Shown: piece by piece, positions 8,494 to 18,374 of the stretch
Position numbering within the stretch: position 1 is the first letter of the stretch
Layout of the letters: every line of letters begins with the position of its first letter
DNA from: Sphingomonadales bacterium UBA1936
GTDB taxonomy: Bacteria; Pseudomonadota; Alphaproteobacteria; Sphingomonadales; Sphingomonadaceae
Assembly: GCA_002336985.1 (NCBI GenBank)
Contig: DDFE01000021.1
Location: 1-41,747, forward strand
Length of the DNA stretch: 41,747 nt
Direction: 5' to 3'
The notes under the pieces: model-generated
Seen by the model: only the letters and a program-made list of their open reading frames with translations
Told to the model about the DNA's origin: nothing
The model's database searches: none
Position numbers and translations under genes: made by a program

Positions 8494-11400
8494 ATGAGCG
8501 CCGAAGAATATTGCACGATGGTATCGGGCGTTTCTCAAACCGCTTCAGCGGCGCAGGACAGCGACGACGGTCCAGCCGCGGGGAGCGTGTATTTCGCGCG
8601 GACCCTGACGCTCCTGGATGATTTGCAACTCGACCGCGCCCTCGATGAGGCTGCATTGCTCAGGCGCACCGGCAATGTGATCATTCTCGGAGAGCCCGGT
8701 ATGGGCAAGAGCGAATTGATGCGCGAGCTCGGACGCCGGTTGCATGTCGAACCGGTGACCGCGACACGGTTCATCCATGCCAAGTCACCGGCAAGATTCG
8801 TCCAGGCAGGCACGCCCGTCCTGATCGACGGCCTGGACGAAGCAATGTCGCGGCGCGACGGCGACGCAATTGACGCCGTTCTCGCGCAGCTCGAAGAGGC
8901 AGGCGCGCCGCCATTCATTTTGTCGTGCCGGTCGCGCGAATGGCAGGCGCGCGGGGTGACGAACCTGCAGCAACTGTACGGCTGCCCGCCCAATCTCTTG
9001 TCGCTCGAGCCTTTCGGTCGCGACGAAGCGCGTGCGTTTCTTTCCGCAAATGTGCCCGACGTGGATCCGGACCCTGTCCTCGCTCACCTTGCCGATCACA
9101 GTCTCGACGAGCTGTACCGCAATCCGCTGACGCTTGGATTGATGGGCCGCGTCGCGCAGACCGACGCGCGGCTGCCGGCGACCCGGGGCGCCTTGTTCGA
9201 GCGCGTCTGTACCCTGATCTGGCCCGAGCACGATCCTGACCGCCAGGACGAAGGTCTTGCGCAGCTTGCAGAAGAGGACGCGCTCGACGCCGCGGGCGCG
9301 ATCGCAGCCAGCCTGCTGTTCGCAGGTGCGGAGGCCGCGAGCATCGCGGGCGCGGCGCAGGTCCAGGCCGGCGATGTCCGGCTGGCGGACATGAGCGTCT
9401 TGCCGGGGGGCACGCCGGTGCGCGCCGTCTTTTCGTCGAAATTATTTCATAGCGTGGGTCCGTCGCGCGCGCGACCGATCCACCGTGTCGTCGCCGAGTT
9501 TCTCGGTGCGCGCTGGCTCGCGCGGCAAGCTTCGTCCCCGCGCGCGAGGCGGCGGTTGCTGGCGCAGTTCCATGGCAGCGGCGGCGTGCCGGCAAGCCTG
9601 CGCGGACTGCACGCGTGGCTGGCCTATCACAGTCCTGCAATGGCGCCGCAGGTGATTGCGCAAGATCCCTATGGCGTACTGCGTTACGGCGAGACCGGCG
9701 TCCTTACGCCGCATCTCGCGAAATCCCTGTTCGACGCGCTCTGCCGGCTCGCCGACGACAATCCCTATTTTAGGGCAGCGGACTGGGACAGCAAGACGGC
9801 GAGGGCGCTGATGATCCCGGCGCTTGCTTCCGAAATCGAAGCGATCATCGCTTCGGCGGACAGCAATGCGCACCTGCGTTCATTGTTGATCGAGGGACTG
9901 AACGGGAGTCCGCTTTCCGCCGCGCTCGCGGATACGCTGGAAACGATCCTGCTTTCGCAAGAACGCTTCTACCGCGAACGCGGCGACGCGGCCGAAGCCT
10001 TGATTGCGCACCGCGACCGGCCGTGGTGTCGCGATACGATTACGGCCCTGACCGCACAGGGCGGCGATGATGCGCCGCGGCTCGCGCGCCAGCTTATCCA
10101 GGTGATCGATGCCGACGTTCCAGCAGATGTGCTTGTCGCGACGGTGTTCGCCGAGCTCGGGGTGCTCAGCAGCCCGATACCGCGGGGCAGTAGGCGCCGG
10201 AGCCATATCGCACGCACTTTCGATCGCCTGATTGCTGCTATCCCGACGGAACGGCTGGTCGCCGTTCTCGACACCATTTCCGATTACGCCGAGCTGCTTG
10301 GCGACGGCAACTGGGAGCAGGCCGGGACCGTTGCGGACATCAAGGCGCGCCTTATCCTGCGTGCGCTCGACGAGGCCGTGATCGGGTCAGCCGACGCTGC
10401 CTTGCTGTGGCGGTGGCTCGCGACGATCGAGCGGGCTGTCCGCTATCATCGCAGTTTCCAGTTGACGCTCGCGCAGCGCCTTTCGACCGAGCACGACCTT
10501 CGCCGCGCGGTTCAGGCGCATGCGCTTGCGGATCATCGCCGCGAGGACAGCCTGTGGCTCACGGAGCTCGACCTACAGCGCAGGCTCGTCGGACTTTCGC
10601 AAGATCCCGGCGACGTGATCGTCATGCTCGAACGGTTGGCCGAGGCCGATAACCGCGACGCTGGTTTGCGCCAGGACTGGAAGGATCTGGTTCAGATCGC
10701 CATGAAGCCCGGCGGGCTCGCCCCCGATGTTCGCGCCGCCGCGGAATTGTTCAGGCGCGGCGACAAGCCGCTCGGTGACTATTTGTGCAAGATCGAGAAT
10801 CCCAAGAAGCCGGCATGGGAGCTGCGTCAAGAAAAGGAAGCGGCGAAGCGCGCACGGGCCCAGGCCGTTTCGTTTGAAATCGCGCGTCGCAGCTTCGAAA
10901 GGGTTCGCGACGACCTGCGCGCCGGGACGCTGGGCGCGATCCTGCAGCCAGCGGAAGCCTATCTCGATCGGTTCCACGAGCTCTCAGGGGACCTGCCTCC
11001 CCATGAGCGGCTGGAGACGTGGCTTGGCGCGGACCTGTGCCGCGATGCGCTGGCCGGGTTCGAGGCGGTATTGCACCGAAACGACCTGCCTACGCCTCCC
11101 GAAGTCGCCGACGGTTTTGCGGCGGGGACGATCTACAATTACGGGTATCCGATCATGGCCGGACTCTACGAGCGCCTACGCACTGGCGTCGGCTTGGCCA
11201 ATGTATCCGCAACGGTCAAGCAGGTGGGGTTGCTTCTTTGCCACGACAATCACGGCTGGACGCTCCACGATGAGACATTCGACCTGCAGGCGGCGCTCGA
11301 GGCCGAACTCCTGACAACGCCCGAGGCGCGCCAGGCATTTGCCCGGCTATGGATTGAGCCCGCGCTGGCCGCGCGCAGCACGCATGTGCCCGGCCTTTAC

Positions 11401-12627
11401 ATGCTCGCGCGCGACCCCGCCTGGCAGGAGACGGGCGCTGCCCTTGCAGGCGGCTGGCTGGCGGCATTTCCGGAGGTGCCAGAGATGGTCGAAGTCGGAC
11501 TTGTCGACTGCTTGACCTATGGCAATGCCCTCGAGAAACTGCGCGTCGTCGCGGACGCGCGGACCGGCACGATGTTCCGCAACATCGACCATCTGCTGTC
11601 GTGGCTCGCGATCGATGTCCTGGTGCGCTTCGACGAGGTGGCGCCGGATCTGCAGACGATCGCAACTGATTTTCCTGACTTCCTCTGGTTCCTGCGGAAT
11701 CGCGTGCAGTTCGAGCGGCGCGGCGAGATCTTGCCGCTGACGGTCGCGCAATCAGAGTGGATCGTGACGGCGTTCCGAGGCCTTTGGCCGCACGCGGTGC
11801 TCGACGGTATGGGATCGGGGAACACCAATGACCATGATGCGACCGATTTCCTGCGTGCGCTGATCGGGCGCATCGCGGACGATACGGGAGTGGCAGCGGC
11901 TGCGGCGATGGCTCGCCTCGTCTCCGGACCCAGCGACAGCTACGCGGAACTCGTCCGGCACATGGCCGCCGAGCAACGCCAGAAGCGTGCCGAAGAGAAT
12001 TTTGCGGCGCTCGCTCCGTCCGACCTCGCGGCACTGCTCGATGACGGCCCGCCAAGCAACATCGACGACCTGAAGGCACTGGTATGCGAGGAGCTTTCCG
12101 TCGCGCAGCGCAAGCTGCTCGGCGACGATCTCGACGCCATCGTCGAATTCTGGACCGACGAAAATCTGCCCAGGAACGAAAACCGCTGCCGTGACCGGCT
12201 GGCCAGCCTCATCGGCCCGATACTGGAACGCTACAATATTCAGAGGATTACCGAGGCGGACATGCCCCGTTCGAAGCGGGCGGACCTGGCGTTTTCGCGC
12301 GGCACGATGCAGCTGCCCATCGAGATCAAAGGGCAGTGGCACAGCGATGTCTGGGACGCAGCCACGGACCAGCTCGACGTCCATTATCTGGTCGACTGGC
12401 GATCCGAGCAGCGCGGGATATATTGTGTGCTCTGGTTTGGCGCTCTGCCATCTGCGACGCATCGGCGATTGAAAGCGCATCCCGATGGATTGACGCCGCC
12501 GCAAAGTGCGGAGGCCATGCGACTTATGCTGATCGACCGCCTTCCTGACGCACGTCGCGCGATGATCGAGGTCGTGGTGCTCGATTTGAGCGCCGGACAT
12601 TCTGCCGCGCGCGATCGCACGGAGTAA
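8494..12627 (+). CDS. NACHT-type STAND NTPase with C-terminal PD-(D/E)xK nuclease (probable anti-phage protein)
   Basis: A 1377-residue protein. Residues 66-73 are a Walker A loop (GEPGMGKS) and 109-117 read VLIDGLDEA, the Walker B form typical of NACHT NTPases; FILSCRSREW (about 139-148) is the likely sensor region. A helical solenoid-like stretch of about 1000 residues follows, as expected for a ligand-sensing arm. The C-terminus holds a restriction-endonuclease-fold core: D1264 in KRADLAFSRG, then E1277-I-K1279 in IEIKGQW. In bacterial NACHT/Avs-type immunity, oligomerisation upon sensing activates an effector, so DNA cleavage is the probable output. Start: ATG at 8494, with a second ATG at 8518 and no clear ribosome site. 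It converges on the AbiE operon with 9 nt between stop codons. Confidence 0.8.
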   Translation: MSAEEYCTMVSGVSQTASAAQDSDDGPAAGSVYFARTLTLLDDLQLDRALDEAALLRRTGNVIILGEPGMGKSELMRELGRRLHVEPVTATRFIHAKSPARFVQAGTPVLIDGLDEAMSRRDGDAIDAVLAQLEEAGAPPFILSCRSREWQARGVTNLQQLYGCPPNLLSLEPFGRDEARAFLSANVPDVDPDPVLAHLADHSLDELYRNPLTLGLMGRVAQTDARLPATRGALFERVCTLIWPEHDPDRQDEGLAQLAEEDALDAAGAIAASLLFAGAEAASIAGAAQVQAGDVRLADMSVLPGGTPVRAVFSSKLFHSVGPSRARPIHRVVAEFLGARWLARQASSPRARRRLLAQFHGSGGVPASLRGLHAWLAYHSPAMAPQVIAQDPYGVLRYGETGVLTPHLAKSLFDALCRLADDNPYFRAADWDSKTARALMIPALASEIEAIIASADSNAHLRSLLIEGLNGSPLSAALADTLETILLSQERFYRERGDAAEALIAHRDRPWCRDTITALTAQGGDDAPRLARQLIQVIDADVPADVLVATVFAELGVLSSPIPRGSRRRSHIARTFDRLIAAIPTERLVAVLDTISDYAELLGDGNWEQAGTVADIKARLILRALDEAVIGSADAALLWRWLATIERAVRYHRSFQLTLAQRLSTEHDLRRAVQAHALADHRREDSLWLTELDLQRRLVGLSQDPGDVIVMLERLAEADNRDAGLRQDWKDLVQIAMKPGGLAPDVRAAAELFRRGDKPLGDYLCKIENPKKPAWELRQEKEAAKRARAQAVSFEIARRSFERVRDDLRAGTLGAILQPAEAYLDRFHELSGDLPPHERLETWLGADLCRDALAGFEAVLHRNDLPTPPEVADGFAAGTIYNYGYPIMAGLYERLRTGVGLANVSATVKQVGLLLCHDNHGWTLHDETFDLQAALEAELLTTPEARQAFARLWIEPALAARSTHVPGLYMLARDPAWQETGAALAGGWLAAFPEVPEMVEVGLVDCLTYGNALEKLRVVADARTGTMFRNIDHLLSWLAIDVLVRFDEVAPDLQTIATDFPDFLWFLRNRVQFERRGEILPLTVAQSEWIVTAFRGLWPHAVLDGMGSGNTNDHDATDFLRALIGRIADDTGVAAAAAMARLVSGPSDSYAELVRHMAAEQRQKRAEENFAALAPSDLAALLDDGPPSNIDDLKALVCEELSVAQRKLLGDDLDAIVEFWTDENLPRNENRCRDRLASLIGPILERYNIQRITEADMPRSKRADLAFSRGTMQLPIEIKGQWHSDVWDAATDQLDVHYLVDWRSEQRGIYCVLWFGALPSATHRRLKAHPDGLTPPQSAEAMRLMLIDRLPDARRAMIEVVVLDLSAGHSAARDRTE

Positions 12628-12636
12628 AATACGCCG

Positions 12637-13545
12637 TCATCCCCGCCAAGGTAGAGCACGATAGAAGTCGCGCACAAGGGTGAAACGCTCGTCGAAGTCT
12701 GGTAGTACGGAGAGCTCGAGACCGAGCGTCGCCCAGTTCGCCGCGGCACGGCGGCGCAGTTCCGGATCGTCGAACGACTGCGCATCGGGCGTGATCCCGC
12801 GCGTACGGCACTTCTCGATCAGGATTGCGTGGACCGTCGCGCGGTCTTCGGCGGTTGGATGGGCCTGGTCGATCAGCAGGGCAATGTCGTAAATGTCCTG
12901 ACGACGATATTTGTCCAGAGTGGATTGCTGAAGTTGCGCCCGGATTTTCTCGGCGATGAGTTCGTGCAGTGAAAACGCCCGAACGGCCACCCCGGCGTCG
13001 GCAAGGCGCAGTTCCTGGTATGAATAGACCTGGTCTTTAAAGCTGACGTCGATGGTCAGAACGCGGCTCGCCTGGCCATGGGCAAATCTCTTCTCCTCGG
13101 AGCTTTGGCGGCGGGCCGACCCGATTCGCACCTGCAGAGCCGGAAAATTATGGTCCGCAAACCCGTCGGGGCTCGGTTTCATGCGGACCGACTGCACCTT
13201 GGCAAGGATGTCGAGATAGCCGAGTGCGACCGCGGCACGCGGGAGTTTAGCATTGAGATCTTCGACCAGCGCACCGGGGAAGGTGGCGGCATCGCCACTT
13301 GTTGTGAAGTCAACGTCGGCAGTCACGCGGTCGCTGGCGAAGGCCAGCGCCATCAGCGTTCCGCCCTTGAGAATGAGCGTGTCCTTAAGATTTCCCGACA
13401 TGCCGATCGCCGCGAGCAGGATTTCGGTGACTTGCCGGTCGCGGTGGAGGATGGGATTATTCGCTGCCGCTTCGACCCAGCGCCGTAGGTCGATCTGGAC
13501 GATATCGGCCGGCGTGTCAGCATCGGGGATCAGGTGCTCAGACAT
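12637..13545 (-). CDS. abiEii: AbiEii-type nucleotidyltransferase toxin
   Basis: A 302-residue protein of the AbiEii/AbiGii (DUF1814) family. The nucleotidyltransferase motif is intact: ILKGGTLMALAFASDRVTAD with G61, G62, T63, R73, then D77 and D79 in ADVDF; a later strand VLTIDVSFKD and LHELIAEKIRAQ also fit the family. AbiEii is the toxin of the type IV AbiE system, giving bacteriostasis and abortive phage resistance, probably by nucleotide transfer to tRNA. Its first 8 nt overlap the end of the antitoxin gene, the normal AbiE arrangement. Assignment to the family is strong; activity in this host is unknown. Confidence 0.88.
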   Translation of the reverse strand: MSEHLIPDADTPADIVQIDLRRWVEAAANNPILHRDRQVTEILLAAIGMSGNLKDTLILKGGTLMALAFASDRVTADVDFTTSGDAATFPGALVEDLNAKLPRAAVALGYLDILAKVQSVRMKPSPDGFADHNFPALQVRIGSARRQSSEEKRFAHGQASRVLTIDVSFKDQVYSYQELRLADAGVAVRAFSLHELIAEKIRAQLQQSTLDKYRRQDIYDIALLIDQAHPTAEDRATVHAILIEKCRTRGITPDAQSFDDPELRRRAAANWATLGLELSVLPDFDERFTLVRDFYRALPWRG

Positions 13546-14413
13546 TCAGCGACAGCATCCAGCGTTCCGAGAACCGTGGTGCGTAGGCCGCATCCGGGTC
13601 GAGCTTTTGCGAGCCGCCGCGCTGCGCGAACTGCGCCCAAGCGTTAATTCGCGGATCGTCGATGCCGAGATGCTCGGCGAGCAAATAGCCGGCGCGCACC
13701 TTGATTAGTTTCTTTGGAGCATCGTCGACCGCGGCTATGGCTTCGTCGAGCCAGTCCGTGACATGCTCTTCCCATGTCTCGATCACGTGGTGAATGCCTC
13801 CGCTCAATCCGGGTTCGGACAGCATATCGGCAAAGGTGCGTCCGATCGACGCAATACGCGTGTGTTCGCCGGCGATGGGCACCGGCGTCGCAGGATGCGC
13901 GGATTCATGGACGATGACGGGACGTCGGCGGATTTGCGACCGGAACCCGACTTTGAGCAGGAGCGGAAATTCGTCGGACCCATCCATCTCACGATCGAGC
14001 TTCGCATCGCGAAGCGCATTCCAAACGGGTCTCGCGGGTGTTGTAAGATGCACGGCTTCAGGGTTGCGGTTGGTGAGGCCATAGCGTTGCATCGCGGAAA
14101 GATGGGAGACATAACAAAAGGGATCGGCGATGCAGGCTGCCTCTTCGGCACTTCCCGAACCGGTTGCCTGGACAACGCGCCAAACACCTGATTTGAAATC
14201 CTGATCGGGCGCGATGACCCGGCGTGCTTCCAGTTTTGTAAGAGCTGCGCGGGCACGGCGGAGATCCCAGGCGTCGGGCAGGCGCTTGATGGGCTCGCCT
14301 GCATAGCTGCCGGCGTGAAACAAATCTTGGCCAAGAGTATAGAGTTGATAATCGGTGACGACAGGGTCGTCCCGATCGGTGAGTGCACTTTGGAGAGCGT
14401 CAGCGAGATACAT
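13538..14413 (-). CDS. abiEi: AbiEi-type antitoxin / autorepressor
   Basis: A 291-residue protein starting MYLADALQSALTDRDDPVVT. An N-terminal winged helix is followed by a larger C-terminal domain, as in AbiEi antitoxins: QLYTLGQDLFHAG, WDLRRARAALTKLEARRVIA, then CYVSHLSAMQRYGLTNRNPE and IGRTFADMLSEPG. AbiEi neutralises AbiEii and represses the operon by binding inverted repeats. A longer frame from GTG at 14461 would run through the perfect palindrome at 14417-14459 and begin upstream of a plausible -10 box, so the ATG at 14413, with GGGA just upstream, is preferred. It is the first gene of the leftward pair. Confidence 0.82.
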   Translation of the reverse strand: MYLADALQSALTDRDDPVVTDYQLYTLGQDLFHAGSYAGEPIKRLPDAWDLRRARAALTKLEARRVIAPDQDFKSGVWRVVQATGSGSAEEAACIADPFCYVSHLSAMQRYGLTNRNPEAVHLTTPARPVWNALRDAKLDREMDGSDEFPLLLKVGFRSQIRRRPVIVHESAHPATPVPIAGEHTRIASIGRTFADMLSEPGLSGGIHHVIETWEEHVTDWLDEAIAAVDDAPKKLIKVRAGYLLAEHLGIDDPRINAWAQFAQRGGSQKLDPDAAYAPRFSERWMLSLNV

Positions 14414-14416
14414 GAA

Positions 14417-14459
14417 GTCCCAGTACCCATACGTCCTAAGGACGTATGGGTACTGGGAC
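14417..14459. promoter_or_regulatory. Perfect 43-nt palindrome, proximal AbiEi operator candidate
   Basis: Two perfectly complementary 21-nt arms (14417-14437 and 14439-14459) flank a single A. The centre reads GTCCTAAGGAC. It ends 4 nt before the proposed abiEi start codon and overlaps the candidate -10 box and spacer, so a bound antitoxin would block transcription. AbiEi proteins are known to bind paired inverted repeats in their own promoter. Confidence 0.8.
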
Positions 14460-14471
14460 ACAGATTGTCAA
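14443..14471 (-). promoter_or_regulatory. Candidate promoter of the abiE operon
   Basis: On the minus strand TTGACA (14471-14466) is a perfect -35 box, followed 17 nt later by CATACG (14448-14443), a moderate -10 box. Transcription would start near 14436, about 20 nt before the ATG at 14413. The -10 box and most of the spacer lie within the proximal palindrome. Confidence 0.5.
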
Positions 14472-14512
14472 GCCGAGCAATATTGTGCGGATCGAAACAG
14501 GGTTGCACGAAG

Positions 14513-14555
14513 GTCAGGCTAGGGATATGTCCTTAGGACATATCCCTAGCCTGAC
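14513..14555. promoter_or_regulatory. Perfect 43-nt palindrome, distal AbiEi operator candidate
   Basis: Same architecture as the proximal site: two perfect 21-nt arms (14513-14533 and 14535-14555) around one T, centre GTCCTTAGGAC. The arm matches that of the proximal site at 13 of 21 positions, and the 8 differences are all mirrored in the opposite arm, so both sites stay fully palindromic. The two centres are 96 bp apart. Confidence 0.78.
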
Positions 14556-14562
14556 GTATATA
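14533..14562 (+). promoter_or_regulatory. Possible divergent promoter overlapping the distal palindrome
   Basis: TTAGGA (14533-14538), an 18-nt spacer and TATATA (14557-14562) give a weak -35 and a good -10 on the plus strand. GGAGGAG at 14568-14574 and two ATGs (14575, 14584) follow, opening a frame of only 22 or 19 codons to 14643. The predicted start of transcription lies almost on the ribosome site, which weakens the case. Confidence 0.25.
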
Positions 14563-15164
14563 TCATTGGAGGAGATGTGTTGCATGCGGTGCGCACACGT
14601 TCAGCACGTCTATCTTCTGCGCGGGCCGTCCAAATCATCTTAGCCCAGTATCTTCCTCTCGTTCGAGCCGAGCGAGCTCCCTCGGTCATACGTATTTCGC
14701 ACTTTCGCACAGGTTTCCCTGAGCTTTTCAAGCCGTGCGCGGTTGGTCTTGGTCTCCAGTCACCAGGCATCAATTCGCCGGGAATTGATCCTCTCGGCTT
14801 GCATTCACAGGAAACCGAGGGTTGTGCATATGAGACGTTTGGAAAGTGCAAACTCCTAGCACAACGAGTAACGGGCTTCGCGGCATGGTAAGCTATGAGG
14901 GCGGCGACCTTCCACCAACCACGCGTAAGTCGCTGCCCAAGTTTACGGGCGCCAGAAGAGCGGCGGGAAACCACTCTTTGCCTTGTCGGCGAAAAAGCCT
15001 TTGTCGCGGATACGTTTGGGCGGATAGAGCCTGCACGATGCCTAACAATGAACACGCCTATGATCGCCCATGGATGAGCCACGAGCTGAAGCGATCAGCC
15101 TTTGCTCTGGGTATGACGGGTGCTGTGGACATAGGGTCGATCTGCTCACAATGCCGAGATGCAA
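14556..15164. other. Intergenic region with possible gene remnants
   Basis: About 600 bases between the AbiE control region and lpdA. On the minus strand 14758-14642 is an open stretch with coding-like sequence (TNRARLEKLRETCAKVRNTY, then a stop) directly behind a TGA and without a start codon, so it may be the tail of a decayed gene. An 8-bp inverted repeat (14769-14776 and 14782-14789, loop 5) lies beside it. No RNA gene was recognised. Confidence 0.35.
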
Positions 15165-16577
<1,413 letters not shown>

Positions 16578-16807
16578 AAACGGAATGCGGACAGCCACGC
16601 CGCCATTATGGTTGCACAATCATTGCCTGCTTGGGGCGGCCGGTCGCCTGCTCTCTATATCGTACTGCACGGTCGGATCAGAGAACCGGAATGCGATCGT
16701 ATAGGCCTGCCGCATGCCATGACCACACTCGGGCGACAGCGGTTTTCGCCAACCGGCAACCACCGCCTGCACTCTTGCGACGCTGATGGTTACTGGCATG
16801 ATGGTTC

Positions 16808-16841
16808 CGACCTATGATAGTGCATACATCGCGATAGGTCG
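16808..16841. repeat. Inverted repeat upstream of the unknown 505-aa gene
   Basis: CGACCTAT (16808-16815) is repeated in inverse as ATAGGTCG (16834-16841), separated by 18 nt. The centres are two helical turns or more apart, as in many operators. It ends 15 nt before the preferred start of the next gene and may control the pair that follows. Confidence 0.4.
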
Positions 16842-16856
16842 ATGCGATTGGGGTGT

Positions 16857-18374
16857 ATGACCGGTCTGGCTGATTGGACAAAGCCGGGAAGCTTTTCGGC
16901 GGGCCGCGACCCGCTCGGATTTCAGGCCGCCTCGGTGCGGTTATACACCTTGCTGGTGCCTGGGCTTACAAATGTAACCAATCGGCTCCGTTACTATTCG
17001 TTCTATTGTTGGATGCTTTGGCAGTTCGAGCAAAGTCATCATACCACCCGAGAAGACAAATGGATCAAGTTCATCCGCCGCTGCGAGGCCGCGCTTGCCC
17101 TATGCTGTCAAGTCGGTGATGCCGCGAGAGCATACGGCATGGCGGGTTCCGAGTGGTGGCGAACTGCTGCCGCCGATCCCGCGACGAAAACATACGATCT
17201 TGTGGCGGCAACCAACCGGCCGGGGCAGGACAACCAGTATCTCAAGGCGCCATACGGCAACTTCGGCCAGTTCTATGCGGCCAGTATGCTCGAGATGGGG
17301 CTCATCCAGGGTAGCGCCACGCGGGTGTACGGCGTGACCGATCCTGCCGGCAAGGCGCTCGCAGTGGCGCTGCAAGATGAGCATCCTGCGGCGTGCAGAC
17401 TTCTGTCGCGCGCGGTGGCGGCTGGCCGCATTTCTCGGCCAGACTGCAAAAAAGTTTCGGATGCCTTCCATCCCGCGCAACTCGATCCCGCTAGTCGCGA
17501 AGCGCACCTGCTCAACGTGTTTCTGCAAGGCGGTCGTGCTGACGATCCCACAGCGCCTGCCCGGCGAACCTCGCTCCGCAATCTGCTTACCATTGTTTCG
17601 GATGCAACCGGTGACTTCGACCTGCGTCGCGATCTCTATGTTCAGTCGGGCAAACTGGGCGACGCGAGCTGCGATAGTCGAAACCTGACACGATGGCGGG
17701 CCTATTTCGTTAACGAGTTCTGTCATATTGCACTCGAAGTTTGGCTCAACGCCATTGTCGATTTGTCCGAACGGGCAACCGAGCCGCTGACGATCGATGC
17801 CATCGCGACCGCGCTAGCGATGCTCGCTGTCGCCGATGCCACTACGCCGATGGAAGGGTTCGCTGCCGCAAATGCGGTCAAGACCCTGGTCGGGGAGCAT
17901 GAACTGGGAACGGTGCTCCTCGGAGCGGCCTCGTTCAAGGGCAAACCCCTACCGCAGGCGATCGCAGGCAGCACAACGCTCATCCTGTCGCTCTGGCACC
18001 GGTGGAAACACGCCGCAGCCCTGCGAGACGAACTGCGCGGCGAAACCGTGGAGGGCCGCTCAGCAGAAGGCGTCTTTGCTTTTCTAGACCGCAACGCAGC
18101 GGCGAACGCCAGAGCAACCATCGCCGCATTGATTAAAAAGTTCGTCATTGCGAACCATCTGACGATCGCAGGACAGAAGCTCGCGACGGGTGGACGATTC
18201 ACCTACCGCTTCACGCTCGACGATGGCTGTGTCGTCGATGGCGAATATGCCGAATACACCTATACACAGCCGCGGATCGCGAATTTGCTCACTTTCGCGC
18301 GAGATGCGCGCCTCATCGACCCGGATACGGATCTTATCACGCCCGCTGGCGAGAACTTCCTCTGTGCCACATAG
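16857..18374 (+). CDS. Unknown 505-aa protein paired with a PLD-fold protein
   Basis: A soluble 505-residue protein starting MTGLADWTKPGSFSAGRDPL. The best-looking conserved block is early: LGFQAASVRLYTLLVPGLTN and then NRLRYYSFYCWMLWQF (about residues 22-63), rich in aromatic residues; the rest appears mostly helical. I do not recognise the family, though similar openings occur, from memory, in defence-island proteins next to helicases and PLD nucleases. The in-frame ATG at 16842 is an alternative start; 16857 has GGGG just upstream. Its end overlaps the PLD gene by 11 nt, so the two are surely translated together. No nuclease or NTPase motif was found in it. Confidence 0.75.
   Translation: MTGLADWTKPGSFSAGRDPLGFQAASVRLYTLLVPGLTNVTNRLRYYSFYCWMLWQFEQSHHTTREDKWIKFIRRCEAALALCCQVGDAARAYGMAGSEWWRTAAADPATKTYDLVAATNRPGQDNQYLKAPYGNFGQFYAASMLEMGLIQGSATRVYGVTDPAGKALAVALQDEHPAACRLLSRAVAAGRISRPDCKKVSDAFHPAQLDPASREAHLLNVFLQGGRADDPTAPARRTSLRNLLTIVSDATGDFDLRRDLYVQSGKLGDASCDSRNLTRWRAYFVNEFCHIALEVWLNAIVDLSERATEPLTIDAIATALAMLAVADATTPMEGFAAANAVKTLVGEHELGTVLLGAASFKGKPLPQAIAGSTTLILSLWHRWKHAAALRDELRGETVEGRSAEGVFAFLDRNAAANARATIAALIKKFVIANHLTIAGQKLATGGRFTYRFTLDDGCVVDGEYAEYTYTQPRIANLLTFARDARLIDPDTDLITPAGENFLCAT

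Noticed and set aside
9442..12785. Long minus-strand frames opposite the NACHT gene
   Set aside because: Arginine/alanine-rich antisense shadows without domains; the plus-strand protein has clear motifs.
14414..14461. abiEi starting at the upstream GTG (307 aa)
   Set aside because: It would translate the perfect palindrome and start upstream of the likely -10 box; the ATG at 14413 is more plausible, though not proven.
652..15011. 19-nt near-identical sequence (AAAAGCCYTTGTCGCGGAT) at 652-670 and 14993-15011, considered as island-flanking repeats
   Set aside because: Only 18 of 19 bases match with no similarity beyond, no integrase or tRNA is near either copy, and chance in 41 kb of GC-rich DNA is not excluded.
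14546..15082. 178-codon minus-strand open frame before lpdA
   Set aside because: No family signature and shadow-like composition; a different minus frame in the same place has more coding-like sequence but no start codon.
18190..18363. Longer N-terminus of the PLD protein (878 aa)
   Set aside because: This part lies inside the preceding gene in another frame and has serine/arginine-rich shadow composition; the GTG at 18364 gives a natural overlap.
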